Shown here in pieces: positions 11,069 through 23,209 of a stretch of 64,000 bases of DNA. The notes under the pieces are model-generated. The model saw only the letters and a program-made list of their open reading frames with translations, was not told the origin of the DNA and ran no database searches. The stretch's first letter is position 1; each line of letters opens with the position of its first letter. Made by a program: the position numbers and the translations under genes. The stretch lies in assembly GCA_033063855.1 (NCBI GenBank), contig CP093831.1, positions 14,570,001-14,634,000 on the forward strand. Reading direction: 5' to 3'. Source of the DNA: Smittia aterrima. Its lineage: Eukaryota > Arthropoda > Insecta > Diptera > Chironomidae.

Positions 11069-13791
11069 GTTATCGCCTCGCGTGTGTGTCAACGAGCACT
11101 TCTTCGACTTGTGTCTCAAGGGCAGAAACCAATTTGGAAATTTCTTCTTAATCGTATTCAAAATGTCGTGATCGAGCTTTATCTTCCAAATGCGACAGTG
11201 AGCAGCTTCTGCGGATTAAATGAATTGTCAATGAAATGGAACTTACAATATTACGCAGCAGATGTCAATAGAAGAAGGTTTTCAATTCAGACCGTCACAA
11301 AATTTGCATATTTTTCCCGTGGCTCGATCAGACTTGCTGACAGGCATTTTCACCCGACATATATTTAGATTTTGTCATTCATGCACAACGTTTGACGTAT
11401 CGTTGCTCAACTATGAAGTGTAATTCAATTATATCGAGCTGAGTTCTGATAGCAAAAGCACGTATCAATTAAAATTCTTCACTTTTCTTAGTGGAAACGT
11501 TTCAAAAAATATTTCCTGTCCAATTTCCCGACACAAGTATTGCGTGTGAAAAATTTTCATTTCACGTCGGATTTTGTGTGTTCGGAGAAAAACACATCAC
11601 CGTCGATTCACGATCACGAAGATCCCCATTCACCAATACGATCACATATCACACGCTGCGCTCGAGAGAAGAGAAGAGTAACATGTAGAACACTTTGTAG
11701 CAGCAGCAACTTCTATGTTAGATAATGTAACGTCATCGACGACATGGATAAAGTTTTATCTCATGCACGTTTTAATCACGTTAATTGAAACATTTTGGAA
11801 AAGATTGGTCAAAACAAATCGAAATCAGTTCGATGGCCAGAGCCTCACACACAGAAACGAAGAAGATATTTTCATTATTTTTTTTTCTTCTAAATTTACA
11901 TCTTCTTGATGACGAAATATTTTTTTCAATAATATTGTGGGTGGAAATCTAGAACTAGCGCATTTGAACAATTGAATTATGCACAACCACTATTTACACT
12001 GACATTGATGGATACCACGCAATATAATCGACTTTACGTCGTCTTATCCCATCGTTCTCGAAATTTTCTGAATCATTTTGCGGAATTTGCAAAAAAGCAA
12101 AGAAAAATATTTTGAGATAGAAACTTAACGTCGCACTAACTCACATTTATATTTCCAATATTTTAATTTTATTATAAGGTGAAGTAAACAACTGGCTAGC
12201 GATAAAAGCCTGTAATTATTGCTCTAATATTATTTGTTTTCACATATTGAATTATCTCTCCTCTCAACTTAGTTTCGTCCACCGTCTGCTTGAACACCCT
12301 TCAAGCTTTCGTTTTGAACTTAACGGACAAGATTCAAGGTCAGTCTGTCAAATTTATTAATTATTCATCAGACAGAGCACTAGATATTGTCCAAGCGATT
12401 ACGAACGGCATATCTGATATGATTTATATTACATAATTTTATTTGATTGTCTAATCGTTAATTTTCGAACAAGCAAATGCATATCAATTATGGAAAAGAG
12501 TTCAATCGGTCATTACGAGAAATTATATCGATTCATGTAAGTCATCAATCATTACGATTAGAATAATATCAAAAAGAAAAAAAAATATCCTTGTCAACAT
12601 GATTCAACATTGCGCCGAACATTCGATAGGAACGAAAATGTATCAACAAGTTTTTTTGAATTTTTGTGTTGATTGAACTTTCGGATCTCGTTAAATCAAT
12701 CAAAGTAAAGCTTTCTTTTTAACATGTTTAGTGATAATTTCGTAAGATCTTTGTTGGGAATGTGATCGTGGATTCGAATAGCTAGTGAATCGCGAGAAGT
12801 TAACTTTGATATTTCTCGATGGAAAATCATTTTTTTTTCGTTCGTTTGCTTTTGCGCATGTTTCATTTTTCGAATCTTTTTCTCCTGTAAGCTCGCTTCT
12901 CTAACATAAGCTTTTTTGTCCCGGGGTGGAAAGGAGGTAGAAGAAAGTAGGTTCCTGTTTTTCTTTTCTAATTTCAAGTGAAAAATTGTTTCAAAAGTTG
13001 CAAAATCATCGAATTTTCCGAAAACTTTCGCCCGGAAGGCTGAAGAAAGGAAAACTTTTCAAATTATGATGGAAAAATGTTTGTGGAAGCAAGAAAGTTA
13101 GTGTTCGCATTCGCTCCTGCTACGCAACATCATAATTTCATACACTGTTGCTAAATAATTGCTATGCGATATGAAAGTTTCATGATGTAAAGTGGACTCA
13201 TAGTGAATCTCGTGTGACTTTGGGGGCGTTTTCAAAAAGAAGGCCATAGAACTTTCTGGATAATTGTCGAGAAAAAGGCGATTTTAAAAATAGATTTTTT
13301 ATCAACTTTCCATTTAATTTCGTTGTGAAAAAAGAAAACTTTGAACAAGTCGTGTGAGAGCTTCTTTCGTCACATAAAAAGAGCAACAGTATAAACAGAG
13401 CTTATATGTGGAGACGAAAAAAGAAGAATGAAAAGAAGTTTTGTGCTTTTAATCAAACAGGTTGTCGTCGTTTGTCTGTTGTGTTGGCTTCAAATCCTTT
13501 TTTTTCGCTGCTTCCGAAAAATGAAAAACTTTTCTCTTTACATTTTTAATGAGTGAGCGTCGACAATTAATTATGCAAATTTTTTCCTTCCAAAAACTTT
13601 CTCCACATTTTTACAGTGTGAACGGAAATATCAATCATCATCTAACGAGCTTAAATTTAGATCATCATCTTAAAATTAAAGAACACAGGACAATCTATCC
13701 ATCGTTTCACATTCACTAATCACTCTTTCTAACACACACATACACTTACACTCACACACACAAAAAACCTTGACAACATCTCTCAGACACA
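11069..13791. other. 2.7-kb divergent upstream region of Mrtf and Fife
   Basis: No convincing coding exon. The left end is the Mrtf promoter/5' UTR side and the right end the Fife promoter/5' UTR, which is CA-rich just before the start codon (13730-13790). A minus-strand lysine-rich frame at 12696-12977 lacks motifs and looks like chance in AT-rich DNA. The stretch is long for this compact genome and probably carries neuronal enhancers and non-coding first exons. Confidence 0.5.
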
Positions 13792-16700
13792 ATGTTGCCG
13801 ACAAATGTGATGTCCTTCATGGAAAAAGTGCGTGCTGGTGGAAGAAAGGTTCGTATCAGGAGTTTGTGAGAAGTATCTGGCGTCAAAGCTAATCGACAAA
13901 ACATTTCAGATGGTTGCTCAAGAAGAGACAGCCCAGCAGAGTAACAACGAGAATCCTGGTACATTCGGCAAGTTGAAAGCTCTCTCGTCATCCCTGCTCA
14001 CAGCACAAGATAAAGGTAACGTCGGTTTTTTTTGTTTTGATGTAATCTCGTAAGACAATAAAACCTTTTCTGATCTCGCTCGTTCGTTTCGCAGGCAGCA
14101 AAATGTCTCCACGTCCTTCGCTTATTCCGGATCTGTCTGATCTATCGAGCAACATGCATGCAACGTCACCAGAGCAGAATGAACCCGAGACGACTACTCC
14201 TAATCAAAATTTAGAAAAGAATGAGCCTAAAACAACAGCGAATCGTGCGAGCTCGTGTAGAGTCTGCTTGAAGTCTTTTAAGCCCGACGACTTTAGTAAA
14301 ACATGCTTCGAGTGTAAATACAGAGTTTGTGAAGATTGTGCAAGTTACAGTAAAGTCGATAGCGCTGAAGACCTCGTGAGTTGTTAAAAAGTTTTCTCTA
14401 TAAAAAGTTGGAAACTTTAAAGCTTCCAATTTATTTAGAACACGTGGCGATGCAGCGTTTGTCGACGGAAAATGTCGTCGCGGATTTGCATTCCGCAAGA
14501 CTCTACCGACTCAAACTTAGATGTGCCTGTCTTGGAAGCTTTGCAACGTCGGCACTCGGACGTCAAGTTGAACACTCCCAATGCAAACTGTCAGATCGGA
14601 CTACAACCGCCAAGAAGTCCCGAACTCAGACGTCACTCAGATGTCTCACCGGCGACAATAAAAGAACTCGAGAAGCTCAAGGGCGGGGGAGGTAATGGCA
14701 ACGGTAGTGGAAAATCGAACGAAAGTGAGTGGGACAGCATTAAAGGAAACATACCCAGTCGCATTGAGATTGAGCCTCCGACAAGAGCAGGCTCTCGACG
14801 TCAATCGATTCGAGTCTCACGTCAGCACAGCTACGACGATGACATTCAGAAGAATGCGATTGCGAATATGAACGCAGAAGTCGAAACAAACTTAGGACTT
14901 GGACCCGGTCAAATTCCGAGAAGGTAATCGACGACGATGATTGTGCATTGTGCGAAAAATCCTAATCTTATCGATCCTTTTCAATAGAAAATCCGCGTAC
15001 GACGTTTTTGGGGGAGTTCAAATTATGCCACCGAATGTTCAGCAAAAGTCCGAGATCGATAATAAACAGACGGGATCGAGGCGTTCGTCATTCCGAATAC
15101 CTGTTCAGGATGATTTTGAAAGGAAAGATGATTCGCCAAGTCCTGATAATGGTCCAACGCTTTTGATTGATGACGATAGAAGAATAAGACGTCGCGGATC
15201 ACAACTGTAAGTTTTGATTTTCTCTTTTGAGAGACAGAAGTATTAATAATTTATTCTTCACATATCACAAGGCCTGACATCTCAGCGCTTAGGGAGCGAG
15301 GTGTTCTCGGAACGAACATTTCCACAACATTGTCTGTAAATCCTGTAAACCCATATCAAGGACCAGGTGAGTTCTTTTTTAATTAAGCTACTCACGTGAA
15401 TGAGTTAAGAAAATAATTTCAATTTTGCACAACAGCATTGGAAGATTTAGAAGCTCCTAAACGTCAAACTTCGTTGGATGGAGAGGCTATAAAAATAGTA
15501 ATCCATGATGTTGATTCGGGACCGCTGTGTGCATCAAAACGGCGAATCATTCTGAGACGAGATCCAAGCGATAAAGCTCATCGGAGTGAGTAGAAGTTTG
15601 TTTTCGAATTCCTAATCATATCTCTCTCTATCATTTAAAACAAAGCTCGGGGATTTGGAATGCGAGTTGTCGGAGGAAAAACGGGAGCGGATGGAAAGCT
15701 TTTCGCTCACATCGTTTGGACAGTTCCTGGGGGACCAGCAGAGAAAGGCGGCTTACAGCAAGGAGATAAAATCCTGGAGTGGTGTGGACTTTCCCTCGTC
15801 GACCGAAGCTTTGAAGAAGTGTGCTCCATCATGGATCGCACAGCGGATGTTGCGGAGCTTTTAGTCGAGCACGCTTCAGATTTCCGGATGTGCGACCTCT
15901 TGGAGGATAATAACGGCTCTCAACAAGCAGCTCAGAACTCACAAGGTGGTCTAACAAATCCCGTAATCAACATCAATTCAAGGAAGAATAGTGACGTTGG
16001 CCTAATTGCAGGTGAGTCCTTGATGATTTCAAGTGTAATTGTTGTGCCCTAGTTTGTTCAATCAAAGAAATTGTTTCTGCGCTAAATTGAAGCTTCGTCT
16101 GTTAGATCAGACTCTAATTAAACAATATTTTTCCTTTTATTTAAAGAACCCGAAAACAACGAAAAGTCACCGGCGTCTCCAACCCGTAGAAAGCTTCCTA
16201 AAACTCCGGTATAAATAGATTTGCTCTCTATCGTTTTTGTGTTTGACGAGTTAGGAGTTTCGCAAAGAATCTTTTTCGGTTATGAATCAGCTAGAAAGTC
16301 AAAAGTTGTAGAGAGTTGTCGATTCATCATAATCATAAGGTTTTATCTCATTCCATCGAACGATGTTGTTCACTCTTGTGCTCACATCTCTTTTTCTCGA
16401 GCCAAAAAAAAATTGAAAATCGTGACAATCAAATTTGTATTTTCGTTCGTTACGTTCCTCGTTGTTGTTTCTTCTCAACTTCAGCGTGAGGCTCAGCGCT
16501 TTCAAATGAGAACAAGATCAGTAGAGATGTTTTGAGCTTTTCCTTTTTATCAGACGAGAGAACTTTAAAGCTTATCATTGAGTTTTTATACATTGGCATG
16601 GTGTTCAACATATCATGTCGAGATAGTTGTAACGCAAAGGCTTAAAGCAAAAAATATAAAACGTTGTATCAGAGTAAATCATGTAGAGCAGCAGAAATAT

Positions 16701-19700
16701 ATCAAAATAGCAAACAAGAGAGATTATTGAAAAGTTCGTGATAGATATTGAGTTGTACGTTAACCTTTTCTGTTGTAGAGACTTCAGAAAATCGTTTATT
16801 GAGTTTGTTTCTTGTGTTTCTTGAAAGGAAAGAATTTCTAAAGAAGCTAAAGCTCGGTTGCAGCTTTTAAGCTTTTTAAAAAGCTCTTTCGGAAACTTTT
16901 TCTTTCCTTTCGGCAAGAAGCAAACTCATTGTTAATTCAACTAGAAAAATATTTTTGTAGGAAGACTCAAAGTAGAAGAAAGAAGCTTCTGAAGGAAGGA
17001 ATATTTGTTAAACTCTCGTAAAACAAAACTTAATCTTTGCTTATTCAATCAAATGACTGAGAACAAAAACAGAAGAAATCTAAGCATACGCAAATTTCAT
17101 TAATTGATGTTTAAATGTACGAAAAAAAAACTTTTTTTATTGCTTCAATGCTATTGTCAGTGAGGATGGTTTTTGGATTACTTTTTGAAAAAAAAAACAT
17201 TCAGTTGAAAACAACAATTTCTAGCAACAGATCATGTTTAAAACTAGCTCGTAGGGTTTGTTAGAATTTCTAAAATCATAAATGTTCAAACAATGTTCTT
17301 ACCACATAATGGCAGCCGAGTTTTCCAGTTTGCGATTAGGGCGAATGACAAAACTTTCTTTGTTGCGTAGTTCGGAAACAAAATTCTCAAAAAAAATTCT
17401 TAGACTTTTACTAGAACAGTTGACTTAATCGATCAGCCAACGCTCTAAAAAATTTTCTTAAGACGGAAGTTCACAAGCGTCAATGTCTCTCTAAAGACAG
17501 CGAAATTTGTGAACGACCAAATGATATCAAATTTAATAAAAAAAAATAATATTGCGCGTGATTTTTAAAAATTATTCGAAAGGCGGTTTGTGATAAAACA
17601 AAAACAAAAGAAAAGTTCATTTAGTTGGTGAAAGCGAACAAATACAGGAACTCAATCCCCCTGTTAACTCTTGACTTACTTCCGCACCCACCCACTCACA
17701 CACACACACTCACTCACTAACTCTTCCTCCACACTCTCTTCTCACCACTTTGGATTCTTTAATTGGCAGAACTTTTTTTCTGAGAAGATTTGATCAAAAA
17801 AAAGAGAAAGAAAATGGAAAACTTTAAGACACATCAGGTTAAAGACTACAATTCTTACATGAAATTATAAAACTATTTTTAGACACCATTTAATAACTAA
17901 GTGTAGCAACAACAAGATCTTTCATATACGATGTTAAATAGTCAATATTTGAATATTTGTTAGATTGCAATGTACTTTATATATAGTGACAATAAGCCTA
18001 AATAAACATGTCTCTATTATACTAAAAAAAATATTGTTAAGTGTTGTTCAATTTGAAAAAAAAGAAAAACCTTTTGCAAGAGGCAAGTCCGAAGATGAAA
18101 ATTTTTGTACTAGACAAATGACCTTCTCACTGACTGATCGGAGTTTGTTTGTAAATGTTTTTTTTTCTTGTGAAATTGTTTTGTGAAAGTTTAATCAATT
18201 CATAGATATTCCTTCTGATAGCTTTGATTTCCTACTTCAATCGTCTCTGTCTGTGTTGCTGCTTTCTTTGCTGTTCATAAAAATGTGATCTCGTGAAAAC
18301 TTTAAAGCTTTTTAAAGCGAAAAACTTGTAAAGACTCTCTCAATGTTTTAGAAGAACTTTCTTTTAAGAGAACTATCGGCAGCTGAAGGTCATAACTTAG
18401 TACAAAATTTTGCATTTTCTCATAAACTTCTTGATCACAGTTTGCTCACAATTCCTATCGCAATTTCCAGGAGCAAATCGCTAAGGAGAAAATGGTAACT
18501 GGCCGAATTCAAATACAAGTTTGGTATCATGACGATCGCAACGAATTAGTCGTAAATTTACTTGCGGGCGATGATCTCGCACTTCGAGATGAGCAACTCG
18601 GATATGGAGCGCTTCCAGAAGCTTACGCAAAAGTGAAATTGAATCCAAAAATGTAAGAACGTTGTTTATTTAATTGAGAAAACATTTATTTCAACTTCTT
18701 TTTATTTTAGTGGCGATGGACATCATGCGCAGACTGAAGTTTCTGTGCCGAATCAGAATCCAATTTGGAATGCAACTTTAAGCTTCGACATTGGCTGCGG
18801 ACAAAATTTAATTGACCGAAGCATTGAAATCGCTCTTTGGGATTTAGTTCCTCAAACTGAATCTGTTTTCCTTGGCGAATGTACAGTCGACTTACAAAAA
18901 GCTTTTCTCGACGATCGTGCTGTTTGGTATCGTCTTGAGGATCCGAAGAATTTAAGACAACAAACAATGTTAAAGTGTACGACGTCGTTTAATCTTTCGC
19001 CGCGAGGTTCGATGACTTCAATGACTCCCGGATATTTAGGCGGAGACGTCTCAAGATTTATTCGAAGAAACGAATATGGTTTTCAACGTTCAGTGTCTGA
19101 TGATTGTGACTCCATTGGAGAAAGCACTTCTTTGCTTCATCCTGACACAGCTTGGCTTGGATCTTCGCGTCGCGGTTCATCGCAATCTGAGACACTTGAA
19201 ATTGAAACTTATCAGCTTGGAAAAGATTTCTCAAAGTCATTGCCAGGCTCACGTCGGTCATCGTTCCAAGACGCGGAAAAGAGAAGCGGAGACATCACGC
19301 CAATAAATTTGAATAATCGTCGAAGGTCATCGTGCATTAGAAAGGATCCCGATGAGATTTTGCGGTCGTTGAAAGCAGTTCGCGGTGAACTCGGAAGAAC
19401 GATGAGTCTCTCGAGGGAAACTGAATACAATCGCTCAACGAGACGTGAGTTAAACAAACTTTCGCGACAAATAACCTTGTTCGCTTCTTTTAGGGATAAG
19501 TCGTGTTCATCGAGATTCAATTACAAATTTCAACGAATCATTTCACTACGAAGACAACAGTTGGCGTGGCTCCTCGGGAAGCTTCCAAGCTCAAGCTCAA
19601 CCTCAAGAGTTGTTGCTCGGACCAGGACAAAAGAAACCAAACTATCATCTCTCGTACTCGAAGTACGGAGATCTCTTTTTAGAATTCAGAACTTCTAGAT

Positions 19701-20472
19701 CAATGGTTGAGATGAGAGTGAGTTTAGTTTCAAATTAAACTTTAAGGTTCTAAAATTTTCTTTTAGATTCTCAGCGCTCGTAATTTACTCTTCAACTATG
19801 CAGAGGCTCCAGACACTTACGTCGAATGCTACATCAAAGATAGCGTAAACGATAAGATCCGACAGAAAAAGAAGACTGATCTCATTCGACATAACATAAA
19901 CCCCGACTATAACTACACCATCTCATACGCGGTGAGTTGTCTCAAATCGGTGTAATAAAATAAATATTTGAAATGAGTTTTTTTTAGATGAGCGATATCT
20001 ACCGACGATCGTTGATTTTTGTCGTGTACCAGAGAGCGAGTGGATATGAGAGAAGTATTGGTGAGTCTCCTAATCACAAACAGTGCACAAGCAAAGCATT
20101 CGCGTTGGAGTTTCTTGTCTGAGTCAGTTTCTTTGTTCAATTCTGATTATGCTTTATGACTCACATCAAATTACGAGTCACAGTGTGTGCTTGTGTATTT
20201 CGCAAGTTTTATGAATAATTCCAATGTTCATGTTTGAATTCCCTTGAGGGCTTGTGCTGATGAATGTACAACAATAGACATTTCTTCTTCTTTGATTTAC
20301 TTTACATTGATGAATATTAAAATAAGATTCTTCTCTTTCATCGCTTTCTCTAGCGTTAGGTGCTGTGGAAATTTATTTTGGAAAATTTAAGTTCGATCAA
20401 GGCTACAGTGGTTGGTATCCGCTCTTCCCTGCGTTTTCAATGGGGATCGAGCCAGCGTCACTATCTCCATGA
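13792..20472 (+). CDS. Fife: Fife-like active-zone protein (ZnF-PDZ-C2A-C2B)
   Basis: Fifteen coding exons (13792-13848, 13910-14015, 14095-14375, 14439-14923, 14988-15206, 15272-15366, 15436-15585, 15646-16011, 16147-16208, 18471-18652, 18711-19444, 19494-19717, 19767-19931, 19988-20060, 20354-20472) give 1105 residues. A cysteine zinc finger spans 109-156 (CRVC...CSVC). A PDZ domain lies near 448-545, with GFGMRVVGGK as its ligand-binding loop and LEWCG. C2A is about 615-760 and C2B about 975-1095, ending GWYPLFP. This order is that of Fife, the fly Piccolo/RIM-related scaffold that docks vesicles at presynaptic active zones; Rim is the alternative, but the PDZ loop is Piccolo-like. Serine/arginine-rich linkers (RRGSS, RRSSF) look phosphorylatable. 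The 16209-18470 intron is the only long one; the frame also stays open into it and stops at 16212-16214, allowing a short isoform without C2 domains. Confidence 0.8.
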
Positions 20473-21890
20473 CTGATTTTTCATAGAAACCAGAAACTTT
20501 CAACGGCGATTGCATTTACAATAAAAATTAGCGTGTAAACTTTAGCGAAATGAATGACAGATAACAAAATGTTTTATCGTTGTTAGTAGAGTTTTATTTT
20601 TCCGAACCAGAAGAATTTTTATTGCTCAACATAAGTGAAAGAGCTTCATATATAAACAAACAAAACAAAAAACACAATTCAATCGAGAACATAAGTGTCT
20701 ATAAACTATAAAGTTTACCAAGGAAACGAATTGTAGTTCTGATCGAGTTAGTTGATCGCAAATGTACATCAATTAATGCTCAAAGACTACCAAAGGCTAT
20801 TCAAATCAGAGTGACTATAAAAAAAGAAGAAAAAAAGTGTTAAATCTCCCATTAGATGAAAGAGATTCGTTCATAAGTTCCGTCAATGTCGAGACAATCT
20901 GCAATGATCTTTCAATCATTCAAAGAATCTTCCATGCACTTCATTCATAAATATGAAATAATCAAGAGAGTATATCAATGCACAATTGTCATTTTAAAAA
21001 ATATTTCATTGCGCGACGGAATTTACGATCGATCGAGTTCATTTTAGTTTTAAAAAATATCCAAAAGAAACTTAGCAACCCAGAAAGTTTAGAATTTTTT
21101 ATTTTTTTCTTATTACACGACAATCAACGATAAATACAAAACTCATCAAAAGGATTTAAGAAGAAAGAAAAAGTTTTCCATTGTTTTAAGAGAAAATCTA
21201 GCGAGTGATTAAAACGATGAAAGGAACGTTTTGGTTCGATAAAGACTGAGTTCTGATGAAGACGTTTTCGAGATTAAAAAACCCCAAAAAAAATTTGATG
21301 TTAGTTGGTTGTAGAAACTATATATTCGCATTGTTCTTCTCGTTCCTCTTAGAGAGAGTTCAAAGGTTTCAAACATAGAAAAGTACGTTCGAGATAAAGA
21401 GAGAAATCCAATTCATATTTGAAGCTTTAAAAACCTTTACAAGACTAAGAGAATTAACTGTTCTTTCTATCGTGTTTGACTTAACTATTAAGAGAGCTTA
21501 ATTGTTGATGCTTTGAATGTTGATTGAGAGAAAATTTACATAATGTTACAAAGGAACTATAATGTTTTTTTGATAAGAGAGCTGAGTGAAAGTCTCTAGC
21601 GCCAGCTTATTCGCTGGAGCATTAACAAAAATCTTTCTCATCGCTGAATGATTCACGTGTCTTTATGCTAAACGATCTATTTTCATAAAACACTGCACGT
21701 TCTGTTGAGGATTCAAAGTAAAAATATTAGTAAAAAAAAGAGTTTGAGGGCCTACTAAAACGACAATCTTTTGAGACTCGATATACATAAATATTTAATT
21801 AAAATCCATTCAAATCAGAGTGACAAGAAAAATTTTGCGTATACATGAGCGAAGTGAAAACTTTTTGATATCAAAAAAACATTTAAACAT
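20473..21890. other. Fife 3' UTR and downstream flank
   Basis: AT-rich, no coding exon. A possible AATAAA signal lies near 20519. Two copies of a 17-bp word occur at 20799 and 21808 (see repeat entry). The minus-strand transcript carrying mir-276 would run toward this region from the right, so it may be a convergent 3'-end zone. Confidence 0.45.
20799..21824. repeat. Two dispersed copies of a 17-bp word
   Basis: The word ATTCAAATCAGAGTGAC occurs at 20799-20815 and exactly again at 21808-21824. The flanks are unrelated apart from a few bases. It could be a conserved regulatory or 3'-UTR element, or chance amplification. Confidence 0.85.
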
Positions 21891-21903
21891 TTACAATCAA
21901 TCA

Positions 21904-21969
21904 CTTCAGCAGCTGCTGAGAACGGCAAGCATGTCGAGGACATTATCAATATCTACTTCATCGGACTAA
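21904..21969. other. GC-rich island, possible isolated terminal exon
   Basis: About 65 bp with far higher GC than its surroundings. It is open in three ways. On the minus strand, a good acceptor (GTCTTTTAG) at 21966 is followed by 19 codons and TGA, with product start SDEVDIDNVLDML. On the plus strand, an acceptor (CACTTCAG) precedes either 19 codons ending at TAA (21967-21969 region, LLRTASMSRT...) or a longer frame with a run of GC-ending codons (AAENGKHVEDII). I cannot tell which strand is read, and I recognise none of the peptides. Confidence 0.3.
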
Positions 21970-23110
21970 AAGACAAGACACAAAACACTTCGTTCTTCAA
22001 TCAAATCTATCGGTATTTTAAAAGAAACATAAATGTGAGGTTGTAAAACACGTAAATAATAAAGAGTTTGTATAAAAAGAAATTAAATGTAGTGCGTGAG
22101 AGGATGACATGTCCTCTTCACAACTAATTTGATGTAATATTGATAGAAAAAATATTTTGTAGCGAATCATTGGCTGAAGATCTTTTAAAAGAGCATTCCT
22201 TTTTGAATTAAACAAATCGCATAGTGAACAGAAAACTTCGTTTATTTATTTTTCCTTTGATTTTGACATTAAAATCAATTGCACGAAACTGTTTGGAAGT
22301 GCTCGCAGAAAAGAATTATTTCCTTATTGTCAATTTTAAAGCAAGAAACGGAAACGTAGAAATAAAATAAAATAGAATGCACAATCGAGTTTCAGTTTCA
22401 TTGGAGGGGCGCATCCTTAAACGAGGTCACCGTCTAGCATGCTCAAGTCTGTCACTCAAGGATGAAGGTTTAACAACTCTCTCGCTCTCTGTTTTGACTT
22501 TTCCTTATTTCCGCTTGATTTCGTTATTGAAAAATATTTCAAAAATCTGTTTTCTTCAAGCAATGAGAGCCCTCTCTCACGTTGTGAGTCAACAAGGCAA
22601 CGTCAATCGCACTAAAGTCAAGAAGAAGAAGAAAAAAAAACTTTTTGCTGTGTCGTTGTTTTTAAAATTCATTCCATCAGACTCTGAGAATGTTTTGTGT
22701 GAATGTGACAGCAAAGATGTTTTCACATCCTAAAATGTTGAAATATAAATTAAATTTTATTACTTTCGAATCGTAAGTCGAGCTAGAAATTTATGAATAT
22801 TTTATTAATATAATCTGAAGAATCTTTTGAAACATTTTTCATTTCGAAAAGAAATTTTTTGTATTTTTTTATTTTCATAGTTTGTGATCAATTTTTTGCA
22901 TAAGTTGCAAACAACAAAATAGTTTTCTCTTGACAAGTTAAACCTGTTCGCTTAATTACCTTTCTCATCTAATTGCGTGACATGTTGGGCGACATTAATT
23001 AGAAGCTTGTTTGTGGTTTCTCGTTATCTTTGTGTTACTTAGCACCGACTCAATTGCCAACTAATGAACATCTGAACACTCAAACTTGAAGAGATCTCTC
23101 GAAGTGTCTT
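21970..23110. other. Intergenic DNA between the GC island and mir-276
   Basis: AT-rich sequence. A plus-strand frame at 22377-22733 contains a lysine run and no motif; I consider it chance. No RNA gene recognised. Confidence 0.45.
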
Positions 23111-23111
23111 G

Positions 23112-23208
23112 ATGAATTCAAAGCTTTCCAAGAGCACGGTATGAAGTTCCTACAAGTTTTAATACAACGTAGGAACTCTATACCTCGCTAGTGGCGACTT
23201 TGTATAAA
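23112..23208 (-). ncRNA. mir-276: mir-276 microRNA precursor
   Basis: On the minus strand the sequence folds as a microRNA hairpin. The 5p arm at 23168-23189 reads AGCGAGGTATAGAGTTCC followed by TACG, and the 3p arm at 23131-23152 reads TAGGAACTTCATACCGTG followed by CTCT. They are joined by a 15-base loop (23153-23167). Both arms equal, as I recall them, the insect miR-276-5p and miR-276-3p mature forms. The flanks (AAAGC to the left, GACTTT to the right in plus orientation) extend the stem slightly. miR-276 is one of the most abundant microRNAs of insect neurons and ovary and regulates dopamine-receptor and translation-related targets in flies and locusts. No host protein-coding gene overlaps it here, so it is probably made from its own long primary transcript running right to left. 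Confidence 0.97.
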
Positions 23209-23209
23209 A

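Noticed and set aside
12696..12977. 93-codon minus-strand lysine-rich frame upstream of Fife
   Set aside because: Composition is that of AT-rich non-coding DNA and no conserved motif is visible.
14211..14498. 95-codon minus-strand frame inside Fife
   Set aside because: Antisense of the zinc-finger exons, which are strongly supported on the plus strand.
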